Shown here: one piece after another, positions 8,465-18,918 of the stretch
Position numbering within the stretch: the first letter of the stretch is position 1
How the letters are laid out: every line of letters begins with the position of its first letter
Assembly: GCA_021794075.1 (NCBI GenBank)
Contig: JAJYRM010000014.1
Span: 1-55,272 of the forward strand
Length of the DNA: 55,272 bases
Direction: 5' to 3'
From: Bacteroidota bacterium
Lineage (GTDB): Bacteria; Bacteroidota; Ignavibacteria; Kryptoniales; JAKASW01
Made by a program: the position numbers and the translations under genes
Notes under the pieces: model-generated
The model's database searches: none
Seen by the model: only the letters and a program-made list of their open reading frames with translations
Told to the model about the DNA's origin: nothing

Positions 8465-9685
8465 ATGGCACAAGTAAAAGATTACACTGAAATAGTCGGA
8501 AAGTCGGTAATCGATGAGCTCTTCGAAATCGGCGAAAAAGCCGGATCGATGAAGATACAACACGTGAATTCAACCGCGGTGGGGGGCGGCGTCGCCGAAA
8601 TTTTAACGCGCCTCGTACCGATGATGAACGAGCTGGGCGTCCAGGCGCGATGGGATGTCATAAAAGGGGGAGAGAAGTTCTTCGCGATAACCAAGAAGAT
8701 GCACAACGCTCTCCACGGTGTCCCCGAGACTTTTAACGATGAAGATTGGGCGCATTTCATGGAAGTCGATCGTGAGAACGCCAGGTCTATGAATTTCGAA
8801 AACGACGTTGTCTTCATTCATGATCCACAGCCGATCGGGCTCGTCGAAGAGAGAGTTCACTTAAACAACAAGTGGATCTGGCGGTGTCACATAGATTTCT
8901 CGGAGCCCCGCGAGAATGTCTGGTTGTTCCTGAAAGATTTTATCGAACGCTACGACGGCGCCATATTTTCGGCTCCTGCCTTCAGTCGTCCGCTTAATAC
9001 CCGGCAATTCCTGATCTCGCCTTCGATTGATCCGTTGAGCGACAAGAACAAGGAGCTCGACGACGAATATGTTCGGAGTGTTTTTGAGAAATTCGGGATC
9101 GATCGCAAGCGTCCGGTGATCACGCAAATCTCAAGGTTTGATTATCTGAAAGACCCAGTCGGCGTCATAAAGGCATACAAGCTTATGAAGCGTTACATCG
9201 ACTGTCAGCTGGTGCTAGCCGGTGGAGGCGCGACGGATGATCCTGAAGGCGAGAAGGTGCTTGCCGAGGTACGGAACGCGGCCGACGGAGACAAAGATAT
9301 ATTCGTCCTCCTCTTGCCGCCGTCTAGTGACCTGGAGATAAACGCGTTGCAAAGAGGTTCTAGCGTGGTTCTTCAGAAATCTTTGAGAGAAGGATTCGGA
9401 CTGACGGTCGCGGAAGCGCTCTGGAAGGGAAAGCCGGTGATAGCTTCTGCGGTGGGGGGAATCCCGCTACAGATAAAACATAAATACAGCGGAATACTGA
9501 CGCACAGCATCGAGGGAACTGCGTACTGGATGAAACAGCTCGTGAACGAACCGGCATTTGCCCGCGAACTGGGGAAAAACGGCAAGGAACATATACGGCA
9601 AAGCTTTCTAATCACCCGTCATCTGCGGGACTACCTTCTCCTCTCGCTTTCGCTGTACCACGATAAAGACATAGTTTATCTCTGA
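8465..9685 (+). CDS. treT: TreT-like trehalose synthase (GT4)
   Basis: 406 residues. TreT joins NDP-glucose and free glucose to make trehalose in one step. N-terminal Rossmann half carries HVNSTAVGGGVAEIL near residues 34-48 and VIKGGEKFFAITKKMHNALHG; the C-terminal half has ITQISRFDYLKDP and the GT4 donor motif SLREGFGLTVAEALWKGKPV with the two glutamates. An RBS-like GGAGGG lies well upstream, and ATG 8465 is the first in-frame codon with the family N-terminus. It sits between the DUF5752 gene and the phosphatase gene, so this operon carries two independent routes to trehalose. Confidence 0.88.
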   Translation: MAQVKDYTEIVGKSVIDELFEIGEKAGSMKIQHVNSTAVGGGVAEILTRLVPMMNELGVQARWDVIKGGEKFFAITKKMHNALHGVPETFNDEDWAHFMEVDRENARSMNFENDVVFIHDPQPIGLVEERVHLNNKWIWRCHIDFSEPRENVWLFLKDFIERYDGAIFSAPAFSRPLNTRQFLISPSIDPLSDKNKELDDEYVRSVFEKFGIDRKRPVITQISRFDYLKDPVGVIKAYKLMKRYIDCQLVLAGGGATDDPEGEKVLAEVRNAADGDKDIFVLLLPPSSDLEINALQRGSSVVLQKSLREGFGLTVAEALWKGKPVIASAVGGIPLQIKHKYSGILTHSIEGTAYWMKQLVNEPAFARELGKNGKEHIRQSFLITRHLRDYLLLSLSLYHDKDIVYL

Positions 9686-9686
9686 A

Positions 9687-10466
9687 TTGACAGCCACACC
9701 TTCCAGACTGAGAAGCGAGCTCCTGGCCCGCGAGAAGGGGAAAAGCCCGCTGTTCTTCTTCGACTTTGACGGCACGCTCACTGAAATCGAACGGACTCCT
9801 GACGGGGTAAAATTCAAACCGATAGCGAGATTCATCGTTGAGGAACTCTCAAGACACTTTTCGGTCGGCATAATAACCGGACGCGCCCTCCCGGACATCA
9901 AGAAGCTTATAGGTATTAAGGGAATATATTATTCCGGTAATCATGGCGTTGAGATCGAGGGACCTCGATTGAGATTCGTCGAGAAGAATTCTGCAAAGTC
10001 GGTCGCGTATTTGAACACCCTCATCCCGAAATTGAAGAGGAAGCTTAAGCCTTACGGACCGATAATCCAACACAAGAAGTACTCTATCGCGGTTCACTAC
10101 AGAACCGTCGAAGCTCGTTTGGTCCGACAGCTTCTCGATGATCTCGATTTGATAACGAGCGAACCTGTGAGGTCGGGAAAGGTAAGGCTTCAGCTTGGGA
10201 AGAAAGTCGTTGAGATTAAGGCCCCGGTCGAATGGGATAAAGGGAAGGCCATCGAAAGAATATTGATGAAGACCGGGCGCACCGGAAAGGTATTTTTCTT
10301 CGGCGACGATATGACTGACGAGTTCGGCTTTGAGATGGTCAACTCGCTCAAGGGGGTGAGCGTCTATGTCGGCGGTCTGGAGAGAGAGACTCACGCAAGA
10401 TATTATTTGGAATCCCCTACCGCCCTGATAGGGGAATTGGCAAAATTCCTTTTTGAACTGGAGTAG
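9687..10466 (+). CDS. otsB: Trehalose-6-phosphate phosphatase
   Basis: 259 residues; HAD-superfamily phosphatase that dephosphorylates trehalose-6-phosphate. Motif I FFFDFDGTLTEIE (nucleophile Asp in DFDGT near residue 27), motif II IITGR, motif III Lys in the KRKLKPYGP/VEWDKGKAIE region, and motif IV FFGDDMTDEFGF. The Cap segment is the small C2b type, as usual in OtsB. It begins at TTG 9687, one base after the treT stop, and ends the trehalose operon. Confidence 0.92.
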   Translation: MTATPSRLRSELLAREKGKSPLFFFDFDGTLTEIERTPDGVKFKPIARFIVEELSRHFSVGIITGRALPDIKKLIGIKGIYYSGNHGVEIEGPRLRFVEKNSAKSVAYLNTLIPKLKRKLKPYGPIIQHKKYSIAVHYRTVEARLVRQLLDDLDLITSEPVRSGKVRLQLGKKVVEIKAPVEWDKGKAIERILMKTGRTGKVFFFGDDMTDEFGFEMVNSLKGVSVYVGGLERETHARYYLESPTALIGELAKFLFELE

Positions 10467-10666
10467 CAAGCTCAGGCTCTGCCGCTGATATCCCACCGTC
10501 GGTTTACTTCATACTGTATTCTCGCAATATCCGTAAAGCGAAGCGGATGTTTCGTGGATGGTAGCTGCACGCTATTTAATTCTTTCTCAAACGAGCCTGT
10601 TGGCTACCTGTAGCAAAACTTACGCGTAGTATAATTGGCTAGGGGATGAGATGAGCCACGTCCGAC

Positions 10667-10696
10667 AAAAAAAGTCCCGCCATCGGCGGGACTTTT
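10667..10696 (-). terminator. Rho-independent terminator after groEL (bidirectional form)
   Basis: Perfect 8-bp stem GTCCCGCC / GGCGGGAC with a 3-nt loop (10674-10692), flanked by seven A on the left (T-tract for the minus strand) and four T on the right. It lies 58 bp beyond the groEL stop and could also stop transcripts of the converging trehalose operon. Confidence 0.85.
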
Positions 10697-10753
10697 CATA
10701 ACTATCTAATATGAATGCGACTCGCGTTTGAAGCAATTCGCAATCTTTGTTGC

Positions 10754-12398
<1,645 letters not shown>

Positions 12399-12401
12399 TA
12401 G

Positions 12402-12686
12402 TTAAATAATTGCAAAAATATCGCTTTCACGCATGATGAGGTATTCGACGCCGTCATAGTTGACCTCTGTGCCCGAATACTTGCCGTAGAGAATCTTGTC
12501 CCCTACTTTCACTTCCATTGGAATGTTCTTGCCATCGTCGCTCACTTTTCCTGTTCCGACGGCAACAACTTCTCCCTGCTGGGGGCGTTCCTTGGCTGTG
12601 TCGGGAACGTAGAGACCGCCTTTTGTCTTTTCTTCGGCCTCAAGTGGCTTCACTACTACTCGATCTGCCAACGGCTTAATCTTCAT
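12402..12686 (-). CDS. groES: Co-chaperonin GroES (10 kDa)
   Basis: 94 residues, full length. Begins [16 protein letters not shown] and carries the mobile-loop segment [19 protein letters not shown] and the roof region; ends in [13 protein letters not shown]. Strong RBS AAGGAGG ahead of ATG 12686. First gene of the groESL operon; the leader upstream contains a GC-rich hairpin (GGGGC-ttt-GCCCC at 12724-12736) between the operator and the RBS. Confidence 0.97.
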   Translation of the reverse strand: MKIKPLADRVVVKPLEAEEKTKGGLYVPDTAKERPQQGEVVAVGTGKVSDDGKNIPMEVKVGDKILYGKYSGTEVNYDGVEYLIMRESDIFAII

Positions 12687-12754
12687 TTTGCCTAACCTCC
12701 TTTTCTATTTACTTTTTCAACCCGGGGCTTTGCCCCGAAAGAACTCGTGGATTC

Positions 12755-12781
12755 TTAGCACTTTTGTAAGTCGAGTGCTAA
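12755..12781 (-). promoter_or_regulatory. CIRCE operator 1 (HrcA site)
   Basis: TTAGCACTT-N9-GAGTGCTAA at 12755-12781, one mismatch from the consensus TTAGCACTC-N9-GAGTGCTAA. It overlaps the end of the -10 hexamer and the expected transcription start of groESL, a position from which HrcA blocks initiation. Confidence 0.95.
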
Positions 12782-12808
12782 TTTAAAAACCTGAAAATGC
12801 AAAGTCAA
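12780..12808 (-). promoter_or_regulatory. Sigma-70-like groESL promoter
   Basis: On the minus strand, TTGACT (12808-12803), a 17-bp spacer, then TAAATT (12785-12780). It lies exactly between the two CIRCE elements, which supports it as the real promoter. Confidence 0.7.
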
Positions 12809-12832
12809 GCACTCACAGTATTTGAGTGCCAA
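12806..12832 (-). promoter_or_regulatory. CIRCE operator 2 (degenerate)
   Basis: CAAGCACTC-N9-GAGTGCCAA at 12806-12832, three mismatches in all from the consensus CIRCE arms, with the N9 spacing kept. It overlaps the upstream edge of the -35 hexamer, so a second HrcA dimer could close the promoter from that side. Confidence 0.8.
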
Positions 12833-13330
12833 CCATTATCTGATTCCTCACGCTTTGAGTCCATTTTGAGTGATATTGTGAGCACTTCTTCCACCTGGTA
12901 GCCAAAATTATCTTAAATTGTAAAAGTGGGATTCTGACGGCAAATTCCCGATGGGAGGCGATTCATCGGCGAAGGGGAGTTGTCACTGCTTGAAACGCGA
13001 CTTTTCAAGGCATCTTGCCTCTGAATTTGCGGAGAATTGACCTGATGGTTGAAACTACACCCAAGAATATAAGATTATCGCCGTTACAATGTTGGCACAC
13101 TCATTGCCGCATTTATCCTCGAGGTCGCCAAAAGCACCCCGTGATTTGTGCAATTGCAACGGTTGTAGTAGAGACCATGGTATGTTTGTTCGGAAAAAAA
13201 TCCGAGCAGTCGGTTTACCCCGACGCACCGAAATGCATGTTCTGAAAAAGCCCAGGGCAAGGCAGCTCGGCGTCCCGGCGATTCTCAGGGTCGATTGAAT
13301 CACAAGCCTCGCTTAAGGAGGATACAAGCC
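12833..13330. other. Divergent spacer groESL / ferredoxin-nfnAB
   Basis: About 500 bp without a supportable gene. Short open frames (for example 13015-13245) have no signal, family likeness or RBS. A 10-bp palindrome TGCAATTGCA at 13148-13157 sits about 175 bp upstream of the ferredoxin ATG and might be an operator; no confident promoter was identified. The stretch immediately before the ferredoxin carries AAGGAGGATAC, its RBS. Confidence 0.4.
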
Positions 13331-13567
13331 ATGCCAAAAACTTCGATGCCAAACGAAGCTGTATCCGTCGAGTTCTATATCACCGAAGAATGCAACGGGT
13401 GCGGGCTATGCAAGAACATCGCTCCAGATTTCTTTGATTGTGTGGATTACGCCTACTCTTATTTCCTCACGCGACAACCTTCAAACGAGTTTGAGGTGTT
13501 GCTCCTCAGAGACGCAGCTGCTGTCTGTACGGTCGACGCGATCCGTGAGACCGTCAAATCAAGTTGA
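13331..13567 (+). CDS. Single-cluster [4Fe-4S] ferredoxin
   Basis: 78 residues. Start ATG 13331 follows AAGGAGG. Three cluster cysteines lie in ECNGCGLCKNIAPDFF, where the usual fourth CP of a two-cluster ferredoxin is AP; the fourth ligand is the Cys of AAAVCTVDAI near the C-terminus, the single-[4Fe-4S] arrangement. It is 15 bp upstream of nfnA and is the obvious candidate electron partner of NfnAB (inference). Confidence 0.85.
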   Translation: MPKTSMPNEAVSVEFYITEECNGCGLCKNIAPDFFDCVDYAYSYFLTRQPSNEFEVLLLRDAAAVCTVDAIRETVKSS

Positions 13568-13582
13568 TGAAAGGACTATTTC

Positions 13583-14455
13583 ATGTTCGAGATTCTAAGC
13601 AAGGAAAACCTTGCCCAATCTGTCACGAAGTTCGTCGTTCATGCTCCGTATGTAGCCAGAAAGCACAAGGCGGGCAACTTTGTAATCATCCGGGTTAACG
13701 ATCACGGCGAAAGGATCCCTCTTACCATCTGCGACTCGGACGCCGAGGCGGGAACTATTACAATAATTGCCCAGACCATCGGAAAGACGACCAAGCTCCT
13801 AAGTTTGCAGAACGCCGGCGATTCTCTACTCGATGTCGCCGGACCGCTCGGTAACCCGACCCCGATACACAACTTCGGGACGGTCGTCTGCATCGGCGGC
13901 GGAGTTGGAACGGCAGAAGTCTTTCCGATTGCCACGGCGCTGAAGAATGCGGGGAACAAGCTCGTCACAATCGTCGGCGCGCGGACCAAGGATCTCGTGA
14001 TTCTCGAAAAGGAGTTGAGAGGCATATCCGACGAATACTTTATTACTACTGACGACGGTTCGTATGGAATGAAAGGGCTTGTCACGAACGCGCTCGATAA
14101 TTACCTCAAGAAAGATCCGAACGTGAAGGGTGTCTACGCGATCGGGCCGATCATAATGATGAAGGCGGTATCCGATTTTACAAAACCGCTGGGAATCTCT
14201 ACTTACGTAAGCCTGAATCCGATAATGATGGACGGGACGGGGATGTGCGGGGCGTGCAGAGTCTCGGTCGGAGGAGAAACAAAGTTCGCCTGTGTCGACG
14301 GGCCTGAGTTCGACGGTCATAAGGTGGACTTTGAGGAACTGATGACGAGGAACAGATCGTACATGGATCTTGAGAAGGCTTCGTTTGATAGGTTCAACGA
14401 AGAATTAGAGGGACATTCATGCGGGAGCGTCGCGAAGGAGGCAGCCAATGCCTAA
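13583..14455 (+). CDS. nfnA: NfnA: NAD(H)-binding small subunit of bifurcating ferredoxin:NADP oxidoreductase
   Basis: 290 residues. Ferredoxin-reductase-like FAD domain (RIPLTICDSDAEAGTITII near residues 46-64), an NAD-binding domain (GGGVGTAEVFPI near 105-116), and a C-terminal [2Fe-2S] segment (GTGMCGACRVSVGG ... FACVDGPEFDGH). These are the features of NfnA/SudB, which with NfnB couples NADH and reduced ferredoxin to NADP+ reduction by flavin-based electron bifurcation, or runs in reverse. Overlaps nfnB by 8 bp. HydG/PyrK relatives share the fold, but the adjacent NfnB settles the call. Confidence 0.88.
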   Translation: MFEILSKENLAQSVTKFVVHAPYVARKHKAGNFVIIRVNDHGERIPLTICDSDAEAGTITIIAQTIGKTTKLLSLQNAGDSLLDVAGPLGNPTPIHNFGTVVCIGGGVGTAEVFPIATALKNAGNKLVTIVGARTKDLVILEKELRGISDEYFITTDDGSYGMKGLVTNALDNYLKKDPNVKGVYAIGPIIMMKAVSDFTKPLGISTYVSLNPIMMDGTGMCGACRVSVGGETKFACVDGPEFDGHKVDFEELMTRNRSYMDLEKASFDRFNEELEGHSCGSVAKEAANA

Positions 14456-15872
14456 TACGCTGAAACCTTCCGAGAGGATGAAGATTCCGCGGCAGCATCC
14501 CATTGAACAGGATGCCGAGGTGCGCAGGCGTAATTTCGAGGAAGTCTCTTTCGGATTTGACGAAAGCCTCGTTTCGCAGGAGATGCTACGCTGCATCGAC
14601 TGCAAGGAACCGCAGTGCGTGGAAGGATGCCCGGTCGGAATCGACATACCCGGTTTCATAAAACTTGTAGTCGAGAAAGATTATCTGGGAGCGGCCAGGA
14701 AGATAAAAGAAAAGAATTATCTCCCGGCCATCACCGGTCGGGTGTGCCCGCAGGAGACACAGTGCGAAGCAGTTTGCCCGATAGGGAAGAAGCATCAACC
14801 TGTTGCCATCGGGAAGCTTGAGCGATTTGTCGCCGATTACGAAAGGATGCACGACGCGTTCAACGGTTTCGCAGTCAAGGACAAGAAAAAAGAAAAGGTC
14901 GCGGTAGTGGGTTCTGGACCCGCTGGTCTGACGTGCGCAGCCGAGCTAGCTAAACTCGGGTACAACGTGACCATCTTCGAGGCGCTTCACGCGGCCGGCG
15001 GCGTCTTGAGATACGGGATTCCTGAATTCAGACTCCCGAAATCTATACTCGATTCTGAAATTGAAAACGTGAAGAAGCTTGGCGTAGAAATCATCACGAA
15101 TTTCGTCATAGGGCGAACAGCCACTGTGGACGAGCTGCTGGATGAATTCGGATTCGACGCCGTGTTTCTTGGAACTGGCGCCGGGACGCCGACATTCCTC
15201 GGTATACCGGGCGAAAATCTTCCGGGGGTCTTCTCGGCGAGCGAATTCCTTACGCGAGTGAATTTCATGAGCGGGTACAAGTTCCCGGAGTTCGATACGC
15301 CTGTCAAGATAGGGAAAAGAGTGGCGGTGGTCGGGGGCGGCAACACTGCCATGGATGCGGTCCGCACTGCGAATCGGCTCGGGACCGAGAAGTCATATCT
15401 GGTTTACAGGCGCGGCAGGGACGAGATGCCCGCCCGTGAAGAGGAGGTCCAGCACGCCGAAGAAGAGGGAATCGAATTCCATGTCCTGACGAATCCTGTT
15501 CGCATAATCCCGGGCGACAACAAGTGGGTCAAAGGTATGGAATGCGTGAAGATGGAGCTGGGCGAACCTGACGAATCAGGAAGAAGGCGTCCGGTGGTCA
15601 TTCCGGGCTCCAATTTCATAATGGATGTGGATACTGTCATACTCGCGATCGGCCAGCGTCCTAACCCGATACTTCAGGCGACAACTCCAGGGCTGGACAT
15701 GTCTAAACGTGGCACGGTAGTAGTCGACAAAAGCTGCCGCACAAGCCGCGAAGGCGTCTTTGCCGGCGGCGATCTTTCTCGCGGCGGAGCGACCGTCATC
15801 CTCGCGATGGAGGACGGTCAGCGCTCTGCGGCGGCGATACATGATTATCTGAAAGTTAGAGCTGAGAAGTGA
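14448..15872 (+). CDS. nfnB: NfnB: FAD/[4Fe-4S] large subunit (glutamate-synthase beta-like)
   Basis: 474 residues. The N-terminal domain holds two [4Fe-4S] cysteine sets (CIDCKEPQCVEGCP and CPQETQCEAVCP); the FAD site is VVGSGPAGLTCA near residue 150 and the NADP(H) site is VVGGGNTAMDAVR near 290; the C-terminal GD motif is VFAGGDLSRGGATV. Length and layout match homotetrameric GltA/NfnB; the fused-in-context NfnA makes NfnB much more likely than a glutamate-synthase subunit, and no gltB-type large subunit is nearby. Confidence 0.88.
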   Translation: MPNTLKPSERMKIPRQHPIEQDAEVRRRNFEEVSFGFDESLVSQEMLRCIDCKEPQCVEGCPVGIDIPGFIKLVVEKDYLGAARKIKEKNYLPAITGRVCPQETQCEAVCPIGKKHQPVAIGKLERFVADYERMHDAFNGFAVKDKKKEKVAVVGSGPAGLTCAAELAKLGYNVTIFEALHAAGGVLRYGIPEFRLPKSILDSEIENVKKLGVEIITNFVIGRTATVDELLDEFGFDAVFLGTGAGTPTFLGIPGENLPGVFSASEFLTRVNFMSGYKFPEFDTPVKIGKRVAVVGGGNTAMDAVRTANRLGTEKSYLVYRRGRDEMPAREEEVQHAEEEGIEFHVLTNPVRIIPGDNKWVKGMECVKMELGEPDESGRRRPVVIPGSNFIMDVDTVILAIGQRPNPILQATTPGLDMSKRGTVVVDKSCRTSREGVFAGGDLSRGGATVILAMEDGQRSAAAIHDYLKVRAEK

Positions 15873-16006
15873 CGAGCGAAAAATGAATAGCAAGAAGATG
15901 GTACCCATTCATCTTAGACCCGACCGGCACATGCATCCCAACGCCTCTTTCTCATTCTACTTGTCGCCGTCGGCTTTTTACTTTTTTTCGACATGAAGGA
16001 CAGGTC

Positions 16007-17134
16007 ATGAATATCGGCATACCCAACGAATCGATGAAAAACGAGAACCGTGTCTCGCTCACGCCTTCTGCGGTCGCGAACCTTGTGAGCTTCGGCCACA
16101 CGGCTTACGTGGAGTCTCAGGCGGGAATGGCTGCCCGGTTTTCCGACGAATCGTACAGGAATGCCGGCGCAATAGTGGTTTACTCCAAAGAAGAGGTTTA
16201 TCGGCGATGCGAGCTTGTCTGCGCGGTGGCGCCCCCTTCGCTTGAAGAAATCGGAATGATGGAGGCAGAGCAGACCTCCTTCAGTTTTCTCAACCTCCCC
16301 GTGGCACGGCAGCAATTTGTGGAAGATATAACAGGCAGAAAAATTACGACGGTCGGATATGAGCTTGTGGAGAGTGAGGACGGAGATCGTCCAGTGCTCC
16401 ATTCGATGAGCGAGATAGCCGGTCAGGTTGCCGTTTTTCTTGCGGCGCGATATCTCGAGACGGGAGACCATGGCCGCGGTATTATCCTCGGAGGCATCGC
16501 CGGTGTCGCGCCGGCGGCCATAGTGATAATCGGAGCGGGTGTGGTAGGGACTGAAGCGGCGAGAACTGCGGTCGGCCTGGGTGCGCAAGTCATCGTGCTC
16601 GATACCGATCTTGGACGGCTGAGAGCCGTAGATCGACTTCTTCTAAAGCGGGTCACGACGGCGCTTGCTACACACGTCAACATTAAGAAGAGCGCTGCGT
16701 ATGCCGATGTGCTCATCGGCGCGGTTTTCATAAAAGGCGAGAGAGCCCCACACGTGGTTACCGAGGAAGTGGTAAGGTCTATGAAACCCGGCGCGGTTAT
16801 AATAGACGTTTCAATCGACCAGGGTGGATGTATCGAGACAAGCAGGCCGACCACACTCCAGAACCCGGCGTTTGTGTACCATGATGTGGTTCATTACTGC
16901 GTGCCGAATATCACCGCGACTGTCGCCCGGACGGCGACATACGCCTTGACGAATACAATTCTTCCCTTTGTCGCGGAAATAGCGGCGAAGGGCGCACGGG
17001 GGGCTTTCAAACAAAACAAAGGGCTTGCGCGGGGCGTCTGCAGTTTTGATGGCCATTGCACCCAGGAGATGGCGAAAAATATTTTTGGGAAAGAGTTTGT
17101 GTCGCTCAGAAAGCTGCTGGACGGCGGAAGTTGA
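16007..17134 (+). CDS. ald: Alanine dehydrogenase
   Basis: 375 residues, full length for the family. NAD-dependent interconversion of alanine and pyruvate plus ammonia. N-terminal MNIGIPNESMKNENRVSLTP with the substrate-binding Arg and Lys region, the catalytic-histidine strand (RPVLHSMSEIAGQ), the Rossmann motif VIIGAGVVGTEAAR near residue 175, and IIDVSIDQGGCIETSRPTT with the catalytic Asp. The pyridine-nucleotide transhydrogenase alpha subunit shares the fold but lacks this ending. Lies between nfnB and a CoA-transferase in the same direction. Confidence 0.92.
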   Translation: MNIGIPNESMKNENRVSLTPSAVANLVSFGHTAYVESQAGMAARFSDESYRNAGAIVVYSKEEVYRRCELVCAVAPPSLEEIGMMEAEQTSFSFLNLPVARQQFVEDITGRKITTVGYELVESEDGDRPVLHSMSEIAGQVAVFLAARYLETGDHGRGIILGGIAGVAPAAIVIIGAGVVGTEAARTAVGLGAQVIVLDTDLGRLRAVDRLLLKRVTTALATHVNIKKSAAYADVLIGAVFIKGERAPHVVTEEVVRSMKPGAVIIDVSIDQGGCIETSRPTTLQNPAFVYHDVVHYCVPNITATVARTATYALTNTILPFVAEIAAKGARGAFKQNKGLARGVCSFDGHCTQEMAKNIFGKEFVSLRKLLDGGS

Positions 17135-17287
17135 AACGTGCATATTGGAAAATGAAAAGCGAGGTCAGGAGGCGGCTTGTGCAAATATGCTTGATGGGGC
17201 ATCAGGGAGGAAGACGATTGCGGGAGAACGCATCCGGCGGCCGTCACCGCAGTCCCTATCAGAATATCTTGCAGGGAATGTGAGCTG

Positions 17288-18601
17288 ATGGCCTGGACTG
17301 ATACATACAGAAGCAAGGTGGCCTCGGCGGATGAAGCGGTTGAGGCAATTCGGTCTGGAGACAGGGTGTATATACATCCCGGCTGTGCTGTGCCTGAGGT
17401 ACTGGTCGACGCGATGGTTAGACGGGCGGACGATCTGGAAAATTGCGAGGTGATGCACATTCTTTCGCTCGGAAAGGCGGATTATGTGCGGCCCGGTATG
17501 GAGAAGCATTTCCATCACACGGCCCTCTTCATCGGGAAGAATACGCGGGACGCGGTAAACAGCGGCGTCGCCGACTTTGTCCCGGTCTTTCTCTCGGAGA
17601 TCCCGGGGCTCTTTCTTTCCGGAGAGATGAAGATAGACGTGGCGCTCATCCACGTGTCGCCTCCCGATGAGCATGGCTTCTGCAGTTTTGGCGTGGGCAT
17701 TGAGACCACTAAAGCCGCAACGGAAGTTGCAAGGGTAGTGATCGCGCAGGTCAATTCAAAAATGCCGCGCACACTTGGAGACAGCTTCATCCACATCAGC
17801 AAGATCCATCGTGTTGTTGAAGTCGATGAACCCATAATGGAGCTTCCCCAGGTTGAACCTGATACAACTCAAGAGGAGCTGGATACGTTCAGGAAAATAG
17901 GTGAGAATATCTCAGGGCTGATAGATAACGGCTCTACTCTTCAGCTGGGGATCGGCAGAATACCGGACGCGGTACTAATGTCGCTGCATACAAAGAAGGA
18001 TCTCGGCATTCACTCGGAGATGTTTTCCGACGGCGTCATCGGCCTTGTTGAATCGGGAGTCATAACCAATGAGAAGAAATCGCTCCACCCAGGAAAAATG
18101 GTGGCAAGCTTTGTGTTAGGTAGTAAGAAGCTTTTTGATTTCATTCACAACAATCCGATAGCGGAATTTCATCCCTCGCACTACGTTAACGACCCATTCA
18201 TCATTAGCCAGAATAAGAAGATGGTCGCGATCAACTCGGCGCTTCAGATCGATTTGACGGGGCAGGTGTGTGCCGATTCGATCGGATATCACTTTTACAG
18301 CGGCTTCGGAGGCCAGGTCGATTTCATAAGAGGCGCCGCGAGGGCTGAGGGTGGTAAGCCTGTCATGGCGCTTCCTTCGACCGCGAAAGGCGGAACGGTC
18401 TCGAGGATCACTGGGCATCTTGCCGAAGGGTCAGGTGTGACGACATCTCGCGGAGATGTTCATTACGTCGCAACCGAATACGGAGTTGTTAATCTCCATG
18501 GGAAATCCATTAGCGAAAGAGTCAAGCTTCTTGTCAGCATTGCTCATCCGAATTTCCGAGACGAACTGACCGGCTTTGCGAAGAAGAGGAGATGGATTTG
18601 A
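17288..18601 (+). CDS. Acetyl-CoA hydrolase/transferase family CoA-transferase (4-hydroxybutyrate CoA-transferase-like)
   Basis: 437 residues. Two-domain family I CoA-transferase. Visible: GDRVYIHPGCAVPE near residue 25, the putative catalytic Glu in LGIHSEMFSDGVIGLVE near residue 240, and the CoA-binding loop SGFGGQVDFIRGAARAEGGKPV near residue 340. These match 4-hydroxybutyrate/butyrate:acetate CoA-transferases; the exact acyl group cannot be read from sequence. Placement after alanine dehydrogenase and NfnAB suggests organic-acid or amino-acid fermentation (inference). Confidence 0.85.
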   Translation: MAWTDTYRSKVASADEAVEAIRSGDRVYIHPGCAVPEVLVDAMVRRADDLENCEVMHILSLGKADYVRPGMEKHFHHTALFIGKNTRDAVNSGVADFVPVFLSEIPGLFLSGEMKIDVALIHVSPPDEHGFCSFGVGIETTKAATEVARVVIAQVNSKMPRTLGDSFIHISKIHRVVEVDEPIMELPQVEPDTTQEELDTFRKIGENISGLIDNGSTLQLGIGRIPDAVLMSLHTKKDLGIHSEMFSDGVIGLVESGVITNEKKSLHPGKMVASFVLGSKKLFDFIHNNPIAEFHPSHYVNDPFIISQNKKMVAINSALQIDLTGQVCADSIGYHFYSGFGGQVDFIRGAARAEGGKPVMALPSTAKGGTVSRITGHLAEGSGVTTSRGDVHYVATEYGVVNLHGKSISERVKLLVSIAHPNFRDELTGFAKKRRWI

Positions 18602-18918
18602 AACAATCTCTATATTCTGAAGCGAGAAATCCGGGAAAATTCAGAACCCACGTGCCTGGCGCGACACGTTGTCGAGATTTGAATTAGGACTTTGGCAAGA
18701 TTGTCTAAAGTAATCGCGTTCGTTGCAAACTTATGTCAGTGTAAAAAAAGTGAAAATGTTTCCGAGCCTGACTCCGGCGGTCGGGCAATGCTCTTTACGG
18801 TTCACGTTTATGTTTGTCACGCTGGTTCGCAGGTTGAGAGACCTCTGGTCCATTTGGCCTCGCTCTCTCTGAATTCGTTGAGTGTTAGCATTGGTTGGTT
18901 CTGTATTGGAGGAACGTT
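18602..18918. other. Spacer before the MerR-type regulator
   Basis: About 315 bp. No gene, RNA or strong repeat was recognised. A short palindrome-like CGAC-acgtt-GTCG occurs near 18662-18674. The region ends in GGAGG, the RBS of the regulator. A promoter must lie here but could not be fixed by eye. Confidence 0.35.

Noticed and set aside
13015-13245. Short ORF of 76 codons upstream of the ferredoxin
   Set aside because: No RBS, no motif, overlaps other equally meaningless frames.
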